Assembly: GCA_964392325.1 (NCBI GenBank)
Contig: CAYMPJ010000005.1
Location: forward strand, 101,640 to 165,639
Origin: CALLPQ01 sp964392325
GTDB lineage: Bacteria > Pseudomonadota > Alphaproteobacteria > Caulobacterales > Parvularculaceae
Direction: 5' to 3'
DNA: 64,000 nt
Shown here in pieces: positions 24,920-34,204 of the stretch. The notes under the pieces were generated by a model. That model worked only from the letters and a program-made list of their open reading frames with translations, was not told where the DNA came from and did no database searches. The translations under genes were made by a program, and so were the position numbers. The stretch's first letter is position 1, and the number at the start of each line of letters is the position of its first letter.

Positions 24920-26413
24920 TTGTCTCAGCAAACAGTAATTTTAATCACTCTGATCCTTTATAAACTCAGTCTTATCGGTATCGGTTTGTGGGCTGCTTCG
25001 CGCGTACGCGAGGAGGATGATTTTTTTCTAGGAGGACGTGCCGTAGGGCCTATCGTCTCTGGGCTCTCCTATGCGGCCAGTACATCCTCGGCCTGGGTGC
25101 TATTAGGGTTTTCGGGGTTTGTTTTTACAACCGGATTGAGCGCGCTTTGGATGGTGCCGGGGATATGGGCCGGATATGTCGTGATGTGGGTTTGGGTAGG
25201 GCCTAAACTTCGTGAGGAAAGCGCAAGATTAAATCATATCACTCTCACAGACTATATGATCTCGAACCTGTCGGTTCAGCAAAAATATCGCCGGGCGATT
25301 GCCTTGCTTAGTACTTTCCTGATCATTATCTGTTTTATTTTTTATATTGCCGCTCAATTTGATGCTGCGGCAAAGGCATTTGTCGATCAGTTCGATTTGA
25401 GTTTTGCTCATAGTGTTTTACTCGGCGCAATAATAATACTGGCATACTGCCTTCTGGGAGGGTTCTGGGCTGTTAGCGTTACCGATACCGTGCAAGGGTT
25501 TATGATGTTGGTAATTGCTGTTGTACTTCCCTTGGCTGCGCTTATTAATGCCGGTGGTTTTGGTGCTGTGTTTTCGAATTTGGCTGTATCCACATCTCCA
25601 ATATATCTCCAGCCGTTTGCCGGTATGGGGCCTATGCTGTTTATCGGTTTTCTCCTTGGCGTTTGGGGTATCGGGGCAGGGGCACTGGGTCAGCCGCACC
25701 TCCTCGCCCGTCTGATGGCAATAAAAGATGAAAAAGCCCGGAGACAGGGTTTTGCTGTCGCAATGTCCTGGGGGGTATTGGTTTATGTTGGAATGGCTGT
25801 TTTGGCTCTTTCCGGGCGTGCTCTGATAGAAACAAGTGGCGTAGCTTTTCCTGATAATGGCGAGGCAATATTTTACCGTGTTGCCAGCCATGTCTTTCCT
25901 TCAGTGCTCGCCGGGGTTGTGATTGCCGCTACTTTATCGGCGGTCATGTCAACGGTGGATTCTATCCTGTTAGCGGCATCTGCTGCGGTCGCTCACGATT
26001 TGGGATTAAATGCACGCAACCCACAACGGGCTGTTTTAATATCGCGGATTGTAATGACGGGTATCGCTGTTTTTGCGGTTATCCTTACCCTGACTTTGCC
26101 AGATACAATTTTTAATCGTGTTCTATTTGCATGGGCTGCCTTGGGAGCCGGGTTTGGGCCTGTTATCGTTGCGAGGGTCGCGGGGAAAAACCCATCGGGG
26201 GCTGTGATTTTTGCCTCTATCCTGATCGGATTTTCGACGACAGTCTTTTTCTATTTATTAGGCAGTATGGAAACCGAAACAGACGGAATATTTAATACCC
26301 TTATCTCCATGGCCAAATTACCCGGTGATCCCTTTGAGCGATTTATACCCTGGCTTGTGCCATTGGCATTACTGTTTTTTGGGCCGAGTAATAAGGGAGA
26401 AGAAAATCAATAA
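24920..26413 (+). CDS. Sodium:solute symporter, PutP-like
   Basis: 497 residues with about 13 hydrophobic helices. It belongs to the SSS family: FFLGGRAVGPIVSGLSYAAS near residues 35-55, STSSAWVLLGFSG, GALGQPHLLARLMAIKD and a Na2-site region AATLSAVMSTVDSILLAAS. The order and motifs resemble sodium/proline symporter PutP. The only possible start is TTG at 24920, because an in-frame TGA lies at 24911 and the next Met is inside the conserved region; the ribosome binding site is weak. The preceding DUF2793 gene ends 35 bases upstream, but no functional link is apparent. Confidence 0.88.
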   Translation: MSQQTVILITLILYKLSLIGIGLWAASRVREEDDFFLGGRAVGPIVSGLSYAASTSSAWVLLGFSGFVFTTGLSALWMVPGIWAGYVVMWVWVGPKLREESARLNHITLTDYMISNLSVQQKYRRAIALLSTFLIIICFIFYIAAQFDAAAKAFVDQFDLSFAHSVLLGAIIILAYCLLGGFWAVSVTDTVQGFMMLVIAVVLPLAALINAGGFGAVFSNLAVSTSPIYLQPFAGMGPMLFIGFLLGVWGIGAGALGQPHLLARLMAIKDEKARRQGFAVAMSWGVLVYVGMAVLALSGRALIETSGVAFPDNGEAIFYRVASHVFPSVLAGVVIAATLSAVMSTVDSILLAASAAVAHDLGLNARNPQRAVLISRIVMTGIAVFAVILTLTLPDTIFNRVLFAWAALGAGFGPVIVARVAGKNPSGAVIFASILIGFSTTVFFYLLGSMETETDGIFNTLISMAKLPGDPFERFIPWLVPLALLFFGPSNKGEENQ

Positions 26414-26451
26414 TAATATTATGCAGTGTACCCATGATCTAGGTACGTGGA

Positions 26452-27954
26452 TTAACTCTGCACTAATCTGCCCGGATAATTTGCGGTTAAACGATAGGCA
26501 AGAAACTCGGGGCTTGCAGGTAGCAAGCCTTCGGAAATAAAAGGTGTCTCTGAAAAATAAGTGAGCGTCATATTGCCTTCAAAGGCTGCGCTAATACCAG
26601 CACCGACGCGCCGTGTTGCATCAAATTTTGTGATGATACAAGAGCGCACTCCAAAAGCACGGAAAGCATGAGCCCAATCAGTATATTCGCCGACATCGCC
26701 GCTCGCAGGTAGAACAAGGACTGGTTCAGCGCCAATGGCGGTTTGATATGATTTAAGAGCTGCTAAATCCCCCGCATCATAGGGACTGATCCCGGGTGTA
26801 TCGAGTATGACGGCACCTTTTGGCTGGGCCTCTTTCATGATAGTGACAATTTCTTCAGGCGTTTGCGCGGCGTAACATTCGATATTGAGTTTTTCACTAT
26901 AGGTCGCAAATTGCTCAAGCGCTCCGGCACGACCTACATCCGTTGTGATCATCGTCGCCGGTTCATTTTCATTAAGGGCTAAAGCGGAAAGTTTTGCGGC
27001 GCATGAAGTTTTTCCTGCTCCCGTAGGGCCTACCAACATAATTGGGACTGATGCCGTTGAACGCAGTGGTGAGAAATTGAAACTCTCTTTAAGTCCCATA
27101 CCTAGTTGATAAAGGTCATCGTCAACTGTTGCTTTGCGAGCGCCGTTTAAAATCATGGTCATCAAACGATTGCTGACCCCATGCGCGCGCAACATTCCGA
27201 TCAGGGAAGTGAAAGCCGGATCATCAAAATGCGTATCGGGTTGTTGTTGACCCGTTAAACGCTCGCGCAATTGATTGAGGTTATTTTCGGTCGAGCGCTG
27301 TTCCAGCGTTTCATGTAGCCGCGAGCCAGAATTAGCTTCTGGATTCTGCTGTTGTCCCATTGAATTATTTGAATTGAGCCCAGCATCTAGAGACTTATAT
27401 TGATCGGAATGTCTAGAGTTCAAAGTGGCGGGATTTTGAGGTTCTCTTTGAGGGACATCAGCGCTTTGATAGTCTAAATTTACTGCGTCCGTTCCGGCAT
27501 TCGCATCACCTGAAGGGGCTAGCCGTATTTCTTCTTCATTGGCAGTGTCCGAGTGATTACCCTGACTAGAGGCAAAATGTTGTTCCTGTTTATCTGATTT
27601 GCGCGAGAAGAATCCAAATGGCCCTGATTTTTGGCGCTTGGGGCTTTCATTATTTGGGTCGCTGAAATTGCCTGAATTGGGGTTGGTCTTGCTCGCTTCA
27701 TGAGAGGAAGCATTCTCCACAATTGGCGTCACAGGATTAGGATTATTGAGGCGATATTGCTTAGCGCCTTCTTCGTTTCCCGCGGTAATCTCAACATCAC
27801 CGCTCGGTAAATCCCGAATATTAAGGAGTATGACCTTATGGCCCATAGCCCGTAGGGCTTTGGCTTTTGCCTTTTCGGCATTTGCAGCGATGAATGTTTT
27901 AATCAATTCTATTCCCAATACTCTAAGACGTGCACAATGCAGCTCGGCACCCAC
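26452..27954 (-). CDS. flhF: Flagellar biosynthesis GTPase FlhF
   Basis: 500 residues. The N-terminal segment IKTFIAANAEKAKAKALRAMGHKVILL is the FlhF B-domain start; a long polar linker (about 75-235, rich in Asn/Gln/Ser/Pro) leads to an N and SRP-type GTPase domain with GPTGAGKTS (near 308), DTPGISPYD (near 385) and TKFDATRRVGAG (near 440). FlhF places the flagellum at the pole. The listed GTG start lies 8 bases after the flhA stop; a TTG at 27906, just before the conserved IKTF and preceded by GGGAA, may be the true start. It is the last gene of the operon. I see no FlhG/FleN partner in the window. Confidence 0.9.
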   Translation of the reverse strand: MGAELHCARLRVLGIELIKTFIAANAEKAKAKALRAMGHKVILLNIRDLPSGDVEITAGNEEGAKQYRLNNPNPVTPIVENASSHEASKTNPNSGNFSDPNNESPKRQKSGPFGFFSRKSDKQEQHFASSQGNHSDTANEEEIRLAPSGDANAGTDAVNLDYQSADVPQREPQNPATLNSRHSDQYKSLDAGLNSNNSMGQQQNPEANSGSRLHETLEQRSTENNLNQLRERLTGQQQPDTHFDDPAFTSLIGMLRAHGVSNRLMTMILNGARKATVDDDLYQLGMGLKESFNFSPLRSTASVPIMLVGPTGAGKTSCAAKLSALALNENEPATMITTDVGRAGALEQFATYSEKLNIECYAAQTPEEIVTIMKEAQPKGAVILDTPGISPYDAGDLAALKSYQTAIGAEPVLVLPASGDVGEYTDWAHAFRAFGVRSCIITKFDATRRVGAGISAAFEGNMTLTYFSETPFISEGLLPASPEFLAYRLTANYPGRLVQS

Positions 27955-27962
27955 CCAAGTTA

Positions 27963-30220
27963 CTATATCTGACCTAAGTTCTGAAGCCTAGTATGAGGAT
28001 GAATTTCGTTTTGGGAAAGGACAGATGTCTGGGCTCTGACCCGCTCCATGATAGAACGCACATAAGGCCTGTTATGGGCGCTTGTGACTATGGCAGCTGA
28101 AACGCCGCTACTTGCTGCATTCTCTAGCATTTTCAGGGTCTGGGTGACGAAATCTTGAATTTTTGAGGGGGCCATGGCGAGGTGCCGGTGTTGATCATCG
28201 CCAGTAATGGCATCCTGAAATTCTTGTTCCCAATTTGGAGATAGGGTCAATATAGGGGTTTTGCCGTTTGGGCCGGCCAATTTGGCGCAAATCTGTCTAC
28301 CTAGACGAAAGCGGGCTTGTTCGGTCAGAAATTTAATTTGGGTTGATTGAGGCGCTGCCTCTGCAATCGCTTCTAAAATGCTCGGTAAATCCCGGATAGA
28401 GACCTGTTCAGAGAGTAGAGCCTGCAAAACACGCTGAATCGCGGCGATTGATATCACTGAAGGAATGAGATCACTGACCAATGATTGATGTTTTTCTGGT
28501 AAATCATCGAGCAGCTTTTTTGTCTCCGCATAAGAGAGCAGCATTGGCGCTTCTGTCTTTATTATTTCTGTGAGGTGGGTTGTCAAAACCGTAGCCGCGT
28601 CAACGACAGTTAGCCCTGCAAGGGCTGCTGTATCGCGCTGGTCGTCCATAACCCATAGGGCATCAAGACCAAATGCGGGCTCTTTTGTAGGTTCGCCGAT
28701 GATATCGATCGCTTTTCCGTCTGGATCCATAACCAAAAATTGCCCTGGGCGTAGGGAGCCTTTGGCAATTTCCTGTTCCTTGATGCGAATAACATAATCA
28801 TTCGAGGACAGCTGCAAATTATCAAGTATACGAATGGATGGCGTTATAAAGCCCAGATCCTGTGCAATGGCGCGGCGCAAAGCTTTAATCTGATCGGTGA
28901 GGGAGGGACCATTGTGTGTATTCACTAATGGCAATAGCCCGTAGCCAACTTCTATGCGCAATTCATCCATAGCAAGCATATGAGCGGGGGTTTCTTCCTT
29001 CTTCTCTGTTGATTGGGTTTCCAGATCTTGCGTTGACTTTTTGAGCTTTTCTTTTACGTTAATGAAATAGGCAATGCTTCCGACACCCGCGGCAAGAACC
29101 GCAAATACGATAAACGGCATTCCCGGAAGCAGGGCAAATATAAATAGGACACAAGCAACAAGGCTCAAGGCGCGCGGATAATTACTAAATTGAGTAGAAA
29201 TTGCCTTATTGGTTGCTCCTTCCACCCCGGACTTCGAAACCAGTAAACCGGCAGCGATCGAAATGATAAGCGCTGGAATTTGGCTGACAAGGCCATCACC
29301 TATGGTGAGTAGGGAATAAGATTGCCCTGCCGCACCAATGCTCATGCCTTGCTGCATCACGCCGATGACGATTCCGCCAATTAAATTAATCAGGGTAATC
29401 AAAACACCGGCAATGGCATCTCCGCGTACAAATTTTGATGCACCATCCATTGCCCCAAAAAAATTGGTCTCATCCTCAAGGGTTTTGCGACGCTCACGGG
29501 CCTCGGCTTCGGTGATAAGTCCTGCTGAAAGATCCGCGTCAATGGCCATTTGTTTGCCGGGCATTGCATCGAGAGAAAACCGGGCTGCAACCTCGGCAAT
29601 TCTGCCAGACCCCTTAGTGATAACGACGAAATTTACGATCACCAAAATTGTAAATACAATCAAGCCGATTATCGTGTTTCCCTGCATTACAAAATTGCCG
29701 AAAGCTTCAATAATACGGCCTGCCGCGTCGCTTCCCTCATTTCCGCGCGCCAAAATAAGTCGCGTGGAAGCAATGTTAAGGCCAAGGCGCAACATTGTGG
29801 CGATGAGTAAAACAGCCGGGAAAGTAGAAAATTCAAGTGCTTTTTGCGTAAATAAAGCTGTCATTAATATCATGACGGAAAACGTAATTGAAACAGCCAG
29901 TAAAATATCCATCATCCAACTGGGCGCAGGAAGTACGAGCAAGGCCAGAATAGATATTATAGCGGACGCAAAAATTAGATCGGAAAACCCGACAGGTTTT
30001 TGCCCACTAAAAGAGANNNNNNNNNNNNNNNNNNNNNNNNNNNNNNNNNNNNNNNNNNNNNNNNNNNNNNNNNNNNNNNNNNNNNNNNNNNNNNNNNNNN
30101 NNNNNNNNNNNNNNNNGCGGACGCAAAAATTAGATCGGAAAACCCGACAGGTTTTTGCCCACTAAAAGAGAGTTTTGGAAAGAGGGGCAAAATATTAGGC
30201 ACTTTTTTTATTGTCTGCAA
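27963..30220 (-). CDS. flhA: Flagellar export gate protein FlhA (split by artefactual gap)
   Basis: C-terminal 659 residues are continuous: transmembrane segments, the FHIPEP-type cytoplasmic loop (KGSGRIAEVAARFSLDAMPGKQMAIDADL), then the large cytoplasmic export domain. The start lies beyond a 100-N gap (30017-30116). The 55 bases before the gap are repeated exactly after it, so removing 155 bases joins GFSDLIFASAIISILALLVL into one chain. The result is 2103 bases, 700 residues, the normal FlhA length. FlhA forms the ring of the type III flagellar export apparatus. ATG 30220 overlaps the preceding gene by 26 bases; GTG 30202 is an alternative start. Confidence 0.93.
30017..30116. other. Scaffold gap (100 N) flanked by a 55-base contig overlap
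   Basis: The 55 bases at 29962-30016, beginning GCGGACGCAAAAATTAG, recur identically at 30117-30171. The two contigs therefore overlap, and the placeholder is inserted into a duplicated end. As printed it frameshifts flhA; collapsed, flhA is intact. Confidence 0.95.
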
Positions 30221-30629
30221 ACTTATGAATTTTACGACCTTTACGCTCGACCTTTAAAGCTTCTTCTATTGCTGTATTAATGGTCTGGGCTAATTCTTCC
30301 GGGGACTGATCACTGTTTTCGACATTGAGCATATGTAGATCAGCGGTTTTATCACCCTCGGGAAAAGGGTGAGCCGAGCGATAGAAAATTTTAATCATCT
30401 TTCCAAACCCGTGCATATTGGTTTTTTTTACTTCTTTAATATGCGTCAGAGGAACGGATTTGCGTTTTTCATCATGCCAGAACCACAATGTATCCTCATC
30501 AAGATATATCTGCTCATGCCGGTTTTTATGAGCATTAATTTTCTTTTGCACGAGCCGTTTTATTTCATCCAACCCGATGTCTGGTAACTTGCTTTCTTTG
30601 TAAATTTTATACGTCATCCTAATGCTCAT
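30195..30629 (-). CDS. Unknown protein encoded between flbD and flhA
   Basis: 144 residues, soluble, no signal peptide. The N-terminal half is basic (DEIKRLVQKKINAHKNRH). The middle alternates short strands (EQIYLDEDTLWFWHDEKRK, SVPLTHIKEVKKT, KMIKIFYRS) and ends with a helix (PEELAQTINTAIEEAL), a pattern that could be a PH-like fold; this is only a visual impression. I do not recognise the family. It lies 24 bases after flbD and overlaps the flhA start, so it is co-transcribed within the flagellar operon. Start may be ATG 30629 or ATG 30617. A flagellar role is inferred from position only. Confidence 0.7.
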   Translation of the reverse strand: MSIRMTYKIYKESKLPDIGLDEIKRLVQKKINAHKNRHEQIYLDEDTLWFWHDEKRKSVPLTHIKEVKKTNMHGFGKMIKIFYRSAHPFPEGDKTADLHMLNVENSDQSPEELAQTINTAIEEALKVERKGRKIHKFADNKKSA

Positions 30630-30653
30630 TCATCTTTAGTTATTTTATAGTTA

Positions 30654-32009
30654 TTAACCGGTTGCCCGATTATCTCCGGGTGCGGGTACCGGGACACCGT
30701 CATGAGTGTATTGTTTTAATTTATTACGAAGGGTACGAATGGAAATTCCCAAAATCGTGGCAGCATGGGTACGATTACCAAAACAATGATCAAGCGTATT
30801 GATGATTAAATCCCGCTCAACATCGGCGACTGTGCGTCCAACAAGGCCGGGGTTTGAAGTGTCATCTTGGTTTTGCACTGAAAAACTGTCTACTGCCGGA
30901 CGCATGGCAGAGCCATCGGGTAGGCGAATTGATTCTATATCTATCTCATCGCCGCCTGATAGTAACACAGCCCGGTGCATGGCATTTTCAAGTTCACGAA
31001 CATTGCCGGGCCAAGCCGAACTTACAATTTCGCGTTGTGCAGCTTCAGAAAGCTCGCGGTGTGGGCAGGCATTCATATCGGCATATTTTTTTGTAAAATG
31101 CTTTGCCAATAACAAAATATCGAGCGGCCTTTTCCGCAAGGGGGGAATGGAAAGATTGACGACATTAAGACGAAACAATAAATCCTCGCGGAAAGAACCC
31201 TCTTTAACAGCCGCTTCAAGGTTTCTGTTTGAAGTGGCCAGAATACGGATATCAACAGGTATTGGTTTGGTACCGCCAACGCGATCAACAATACGCTCTT
31301 GTAATACGCGTAAGAGTTTTGCTTGTAGGCGCATATCCATTTCTGAAATTTCATCAAGGAGTAATGTGCCGCCATTGGCTTCTTCAAATTTACCGATGCG
31401 CCTGGCGATTGCGCCGGTAAAAGCCCCTTTCTCGTGACCGAAAAGTTCTGATTCAAGAAGGTTTTCCGGGATTGCTGCGCAATTTAGGGATATAAAAGGG
31501 TGTTCTGCCCGTTTTGATTTTTGATGAATATATTTGGCAATGACTTCCTTACCAACACCGGATTCGCCAGTAATTAAAATTGAAGCATTTGACGGTGCGA
31601 TCTGGTCTGCCAAGGATACAATTTTCTTCATTGCCGGATCAGCAGCAAGTAAGTCACTATTTTCTTCAACGACGGCCTCTAAAATGGCCGCAATCAGATC
31701 CGCATCGGGGGGTAAAGGAACAAATTCACGTGCACCGGCCTTTATCGCGGCTACTGCTGCGTCTGCATCTGCTGCGATACCGCATGCAACAACAGGCAAT
31801 GCAATGCGTTCCTCATCAAGTGATTTGATAAAACCAGCTATATCAAAGCAAATATCAAGCATTACAAGATCAGTGCCTTGCCCCTTGCGCAAAGACAAAA
31901 GTGCATCCTCGCAACTTTGCGCAATCGTAACTTTTGCACCTTGTTGCATAGCAATTTGGGCGGCTCTTGATAACTCGCTTGACTGTTTGCCAATAATTAA
32001 TAGGCGCAT
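30654..32009 (-). CDS. flbD: Sigma-54 activator FlbD (flagellar transcription regulator)
   Basis: 451 residues. The N-terminal receiver-like domain (1-120) is degenerate: the usual acidic pair near the start is replaced by IGKQSS and the conserved Lys by PLPP, although an Asp remains in VMLDICFD. The AAA+ domain (about 130-365) has Walker A GESGVGKE, GAFTGA for sigma-54 contact, and ELFGHEKG; an HTH of the Fis type (TLDHCFGNRTHAATILGISIRTLRNKL) ends the protein. In Caulobacter FlbD, also with a degenerate receiver, activates late flagellar genes and represses fliF. Position after fliF-G-H-N is the same here. FliX, its trans-acting partner, is not in the window. Confidence 0.94.
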   Translation of the reverse strand: MRLLIIGKQSSELSRAAQIAMQQGAKVTIAQSCEDALLSLRKGQGTDLVMLDICFDIAGFIKSLDEERIALPVVACGIAADADAAVAAIKAGAREFVPLPPDADLIAAILEAVVEENSDLLAADPAMKKIVSLADQIAPSNASILITGESGVGKEVIAKYIHQKSKRAEHPFISLNCAAIPENLLESELFGHEKGAFTGAIARRIGKFEEANGGTLLLDEISEMDMRLQAKLLRVLQERIVDRVGGTKPIPVDIRILATSNRNLEAAVKEGSFREDLLFRLNVVNLSIPPLRKRPLDILLLAKHFTKKYADMNACPHRELSEAAQREIVSSAWPGNVRELENAMHRAVLLSGGDEIDIESIRLPDGSAMRPAVDSFSVQNQDDTSNPGLVGRTVADVERDLIINTLDHCFGNRTHAATILGISIRTLRNKLKQYTHDGVPVPAPGDNRATG

Positions 32010-32019
32010 AAATATCCTC

Positions 32020-32451
32020 TTAACTGTTTTTATCGCCGCAATGGCCGGTTACGCCAGTAGCATCATTCTGAATTATTTCCGTCATGGAGATACCTAAATT
32101 ACCATCCACCAAAATGAGTTCACCGCGAGCGATGAGAGTGTCATTGACATAGAGATCAATCGGTTCACCAACTTTACGGTCTATATCGACGATTGTTCCG
32201 GTTTCCATTTTTAAAAGTGAAGAAATATCGATTTTCTTTTTACCCAATACAGCCGAAACAGTGACCGGTACTTCGCTAATGGAGTGTAGCGATATGAGTT
32301 TATCGCTATTTGTTGAAATTACTTCACTGTCTTGTGTGGCGGTCATGGGTTGCACTTGATGTGTTTGTATCTCCGAGGAGAGTGAGACAGGTGTCGATGT
32401 TGAAGTCCCGTTATCATCATTTTGAACAATCAAATCTTTTGTTTGACTCAT
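32020..32451 (-). CDS. fliN: Flagellar motor switch protein FliN
   Basis: 143 residues. The first 65 are polar and Thr/Ser-rich and probably disordered; the rest is a SpoA (surface presentation of antigens) domain, with VPVTVSAVLGKKKIDISSLL, GTIVDIDRKVGEPIDLYVND and IARGELILVDGNLGISMTEI. FliN forms the bottom of the C-ring with FliM and FliG and interacts with FliH during export. It overlaps fliH by four bases (ATGA) and precedes flbD by 10 bases, so it is in the same transcript. Confidence 0.93.
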   Translation of the reverse strand: MSQTKDLIVQNDDNGTSTSTPVSLSSEIQTHQVQPMTATQDSEVISTNSDKLISLHSISEVPVTVSAVLGKKKIDISSLLKMETGTIVDIDRKVGEPIDLYVNDTLIARGELILVDGNLGISMTEIIQNDATGVTGHCGDKNS

Positions 32452-33185
32452 GATGCATCCTCTTCTTGCAATTGGCTTGTATTGATTTCCTCATCGCCAT
32501 GTTCATTTTTAATGGCGATCTGTGAGAATATTTTATCAATATGAGATTCAGTTGTTGAAAAACGCTGTGCGATAGCCCCGTCATTCCACTCGATAATGCA
32601 ATCGCCGCGTTGTAGCGTAGCGTCTGTTTTTAGTGAGATAGGAAGGCTATCAAATGATTTGTTGTTTTTATACTTATCCAATAGTGGTTGAGCGACCTGA
32701 GCATCGTCAGGATGAATGCAAATCTTGAAAAATTGAAAAATATCACTTTGGGAATTCGCGATTTCATGAATGGGTTCTATGAGAGCATCAATGTTATTTT
32801 CAAGGCTCTCACTATTCATGCGTTTCGCAATATCTTTCAAAAAGCGACTGCTAGAGTCGATAATGTCTTGTCGAATTTTTTCATTTTCAATTTGAATTGG
32901 TTCGTAAGCAGTGTGCAAGGCGTTATGGATACGATCCAATAATGCAATCTCTTTGCTATTTTTAACATGTTCGGCTTCGCAAATAGCTTCAGCGCGCGCT
33001 TTTTCATAGCCGAGTTTGTACCCTTCATCATGTGCCAGTTCGATATCATTTGGCGTGATTGAGGGGATTTGTTGGAGGTGGCTTCCGTTTGACATTTCAT
33101 TTACCACAACGCCCTGAATTGAAGGTGCGCCATCACGCGTGTAATCAACAAGATTATCCAAAGTTATTTTTTGGGGATTGGCCAT
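32448..33185 (-). CDS. fliH: Flagellar assembly protein FliH (FlbE-like)
   Basis: 245 residues. The sequence is poorly conserved, as usual for FliH, but it has the expected charged helical middle (GYKLGYEKARAEAICEAEHV and following) and a C-terminal domain with CIHPDDAQVAQPLL and GDCIIEWNDGAIAQRF, comparable with the FliH/HrpE/YscL end (LEWxxGxA). FliH regulates the export ATPase FliI and docks it to the C-ring. It sits between fliG and fliN with one- to four-base overlaps, the place held by flbE in Caulobacter. Confidence 0.85.
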   Translation of the reverse strand: MANPQKITLDNLVDYTRDGAPSIQGVVVNEMSNGSHLQQIPSITPNDIELAHDEGYKLGYEKARAEAICEAEHVKNSKEIALLDRIHNALHTAYEPIQIENEKIRQDIIDSSSRFLKDIAKRMNSESLENNIDALIEPIHEIANSQSDIFQFFKICIHPDDAQVAQPLLDKYKNNKSFDSLPISLKTDATLQRGDCIIEWNDGAIAQRFSTTESHIDKIFSQIAIKNEHGDEEINTSQLQEEDAS

Positions 33186-34204
33186 TAATAGATAACCTCC
33201 TCATCATCATTGCGAGAGAGGAAAATTTCGTTATTATCATTTAGCTTTTTAGCAATCTCGACAATTTTTTGTTGTGCAATATCGATTTCACGAGCCCGCA
33301 ATGGACGTAAAATATCGATATCATCACGTAGAATTTTTGCAGCCCGTTCAGACATATTTTTAAAGAAATGCATTTGCATCTCATTGCTTGTGCCTTTCAA
33401 CGCTGTCGCTAGAATTGATTTATCTATATAACGCAATAAAATCTGGATATCATGATCATCTACTTGTAACAGATTATCGAATACAAACATCAGGGATTTT
33501 ATTTCATCGGCGGCGTTAGGGTTTTTCGCCTCCAGACTTTCCATAAAGTGGCGTTCAGTACGGCGATCAAAATGATTAAAAATTTCTGCGATCAACTCAT
33601 GTGTGTCTTGATCGGGGGAGTGGGTGAGGGAGCTTATAAATTCTGTCCGAAGTGTATTTTCGATTTCTGCTAAAACTTCCTTTTGCACAGGCCCCAACGA
33701 GAGCATACGGCTGATGGTTTCCTCAGCCATTTGATTGGGCATTACACTAATGACTTGTGCGGCGTGTTCCGGACTTAAACGTGAGAGTATCACTGCCACT
33801 GTTTGTGGGTGTTCTTTTGCAAGATAACGCGAGAGAGTAGAAGGGTTCACATTGCCTAGTTTATCCCACATGGTGCGGCCAGCGGGGCCTTTGATCTCAT
33901 CGAGGATATTATCTAGTTTATCGTTTGGCAGTACACCGCTTAGAAGTTTGCGAGCGCTTTCAATAGAACCAATTACCGGGCTGGTTTGAGAGAAGCTATC
34001 AACAAAATCAACCAGCATATCCTCGACCATTTCCGATGTGACAGACCCAAGACGCGATATAGCAAGCGTTACCTCGCGCAGTTCGTCATCATCAAACATC
34101 TCCCATATCGGGCGGGCGTTTTCTTCACCCAGCGCCAGCATAATAACCGCTGCGCGCTCGGGGCCGCGTAAAGGTTCGCCGGGTCTTATTTGCGATAGGC
34201 TCAT
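33185..34204 (-). CDS. fliG: Flagellar motor switch protein FliG
   Basis: 339 residues, normal length. N-terminal domain binds FliF (LRGPERAAVIMLALGEENARPIWEMFDDDELREV), the middle domain has the EHPQTVAVILSRL motif, and the C-terminal torque domain contains the charged helix with conserved residues near SDRAAKILRDDIDILRPLRA-type sequence (here SERAAKILRDDIDILRPLR). FliG links the MS-ring to the C-ring and generates torque with the stator. Its ATG overlaps the end of fliF by four bases, a common translational coupling. Confidence 0.96.
   Translation of the reverse strand: MSLSQIRPGEPLRGPERAAVIMLALGEENARPIWEMFDDDELREVTLAISRLGSVTSEMVEDMLVDFVDSFSQTSPVIGSIESARKLLSGVLPNDKLDNILDEIKGPAGRTMWDKLGNVNPSTLSRYLAKEHPQTVAVILSRLSPEHAAQVISVMPNQMAEETISRMLSLGPVQKEVLAEIENTLRTEFISSLTHSPDQDTHELIAEIFNHFDRRTERHFMESLEAKNPNAADEIKSLMFVFDNLLQVDDHDIQILLRYIDKSILATALKGTSNEMQMHFFKNMSERAAKILRDDIDILRPLRAREIDIAQQKIVEIAKKLNDNNEIFLSRNDDEEVIY

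Noticed and set aside
29962..30171. A genuine 55-base duplication or mobile insertion in flhA
   Set aside because: Exact repetition on both sides of a 100-N placeholder, together with restoration of the FlhA frame on collapse, points to contig overlap.
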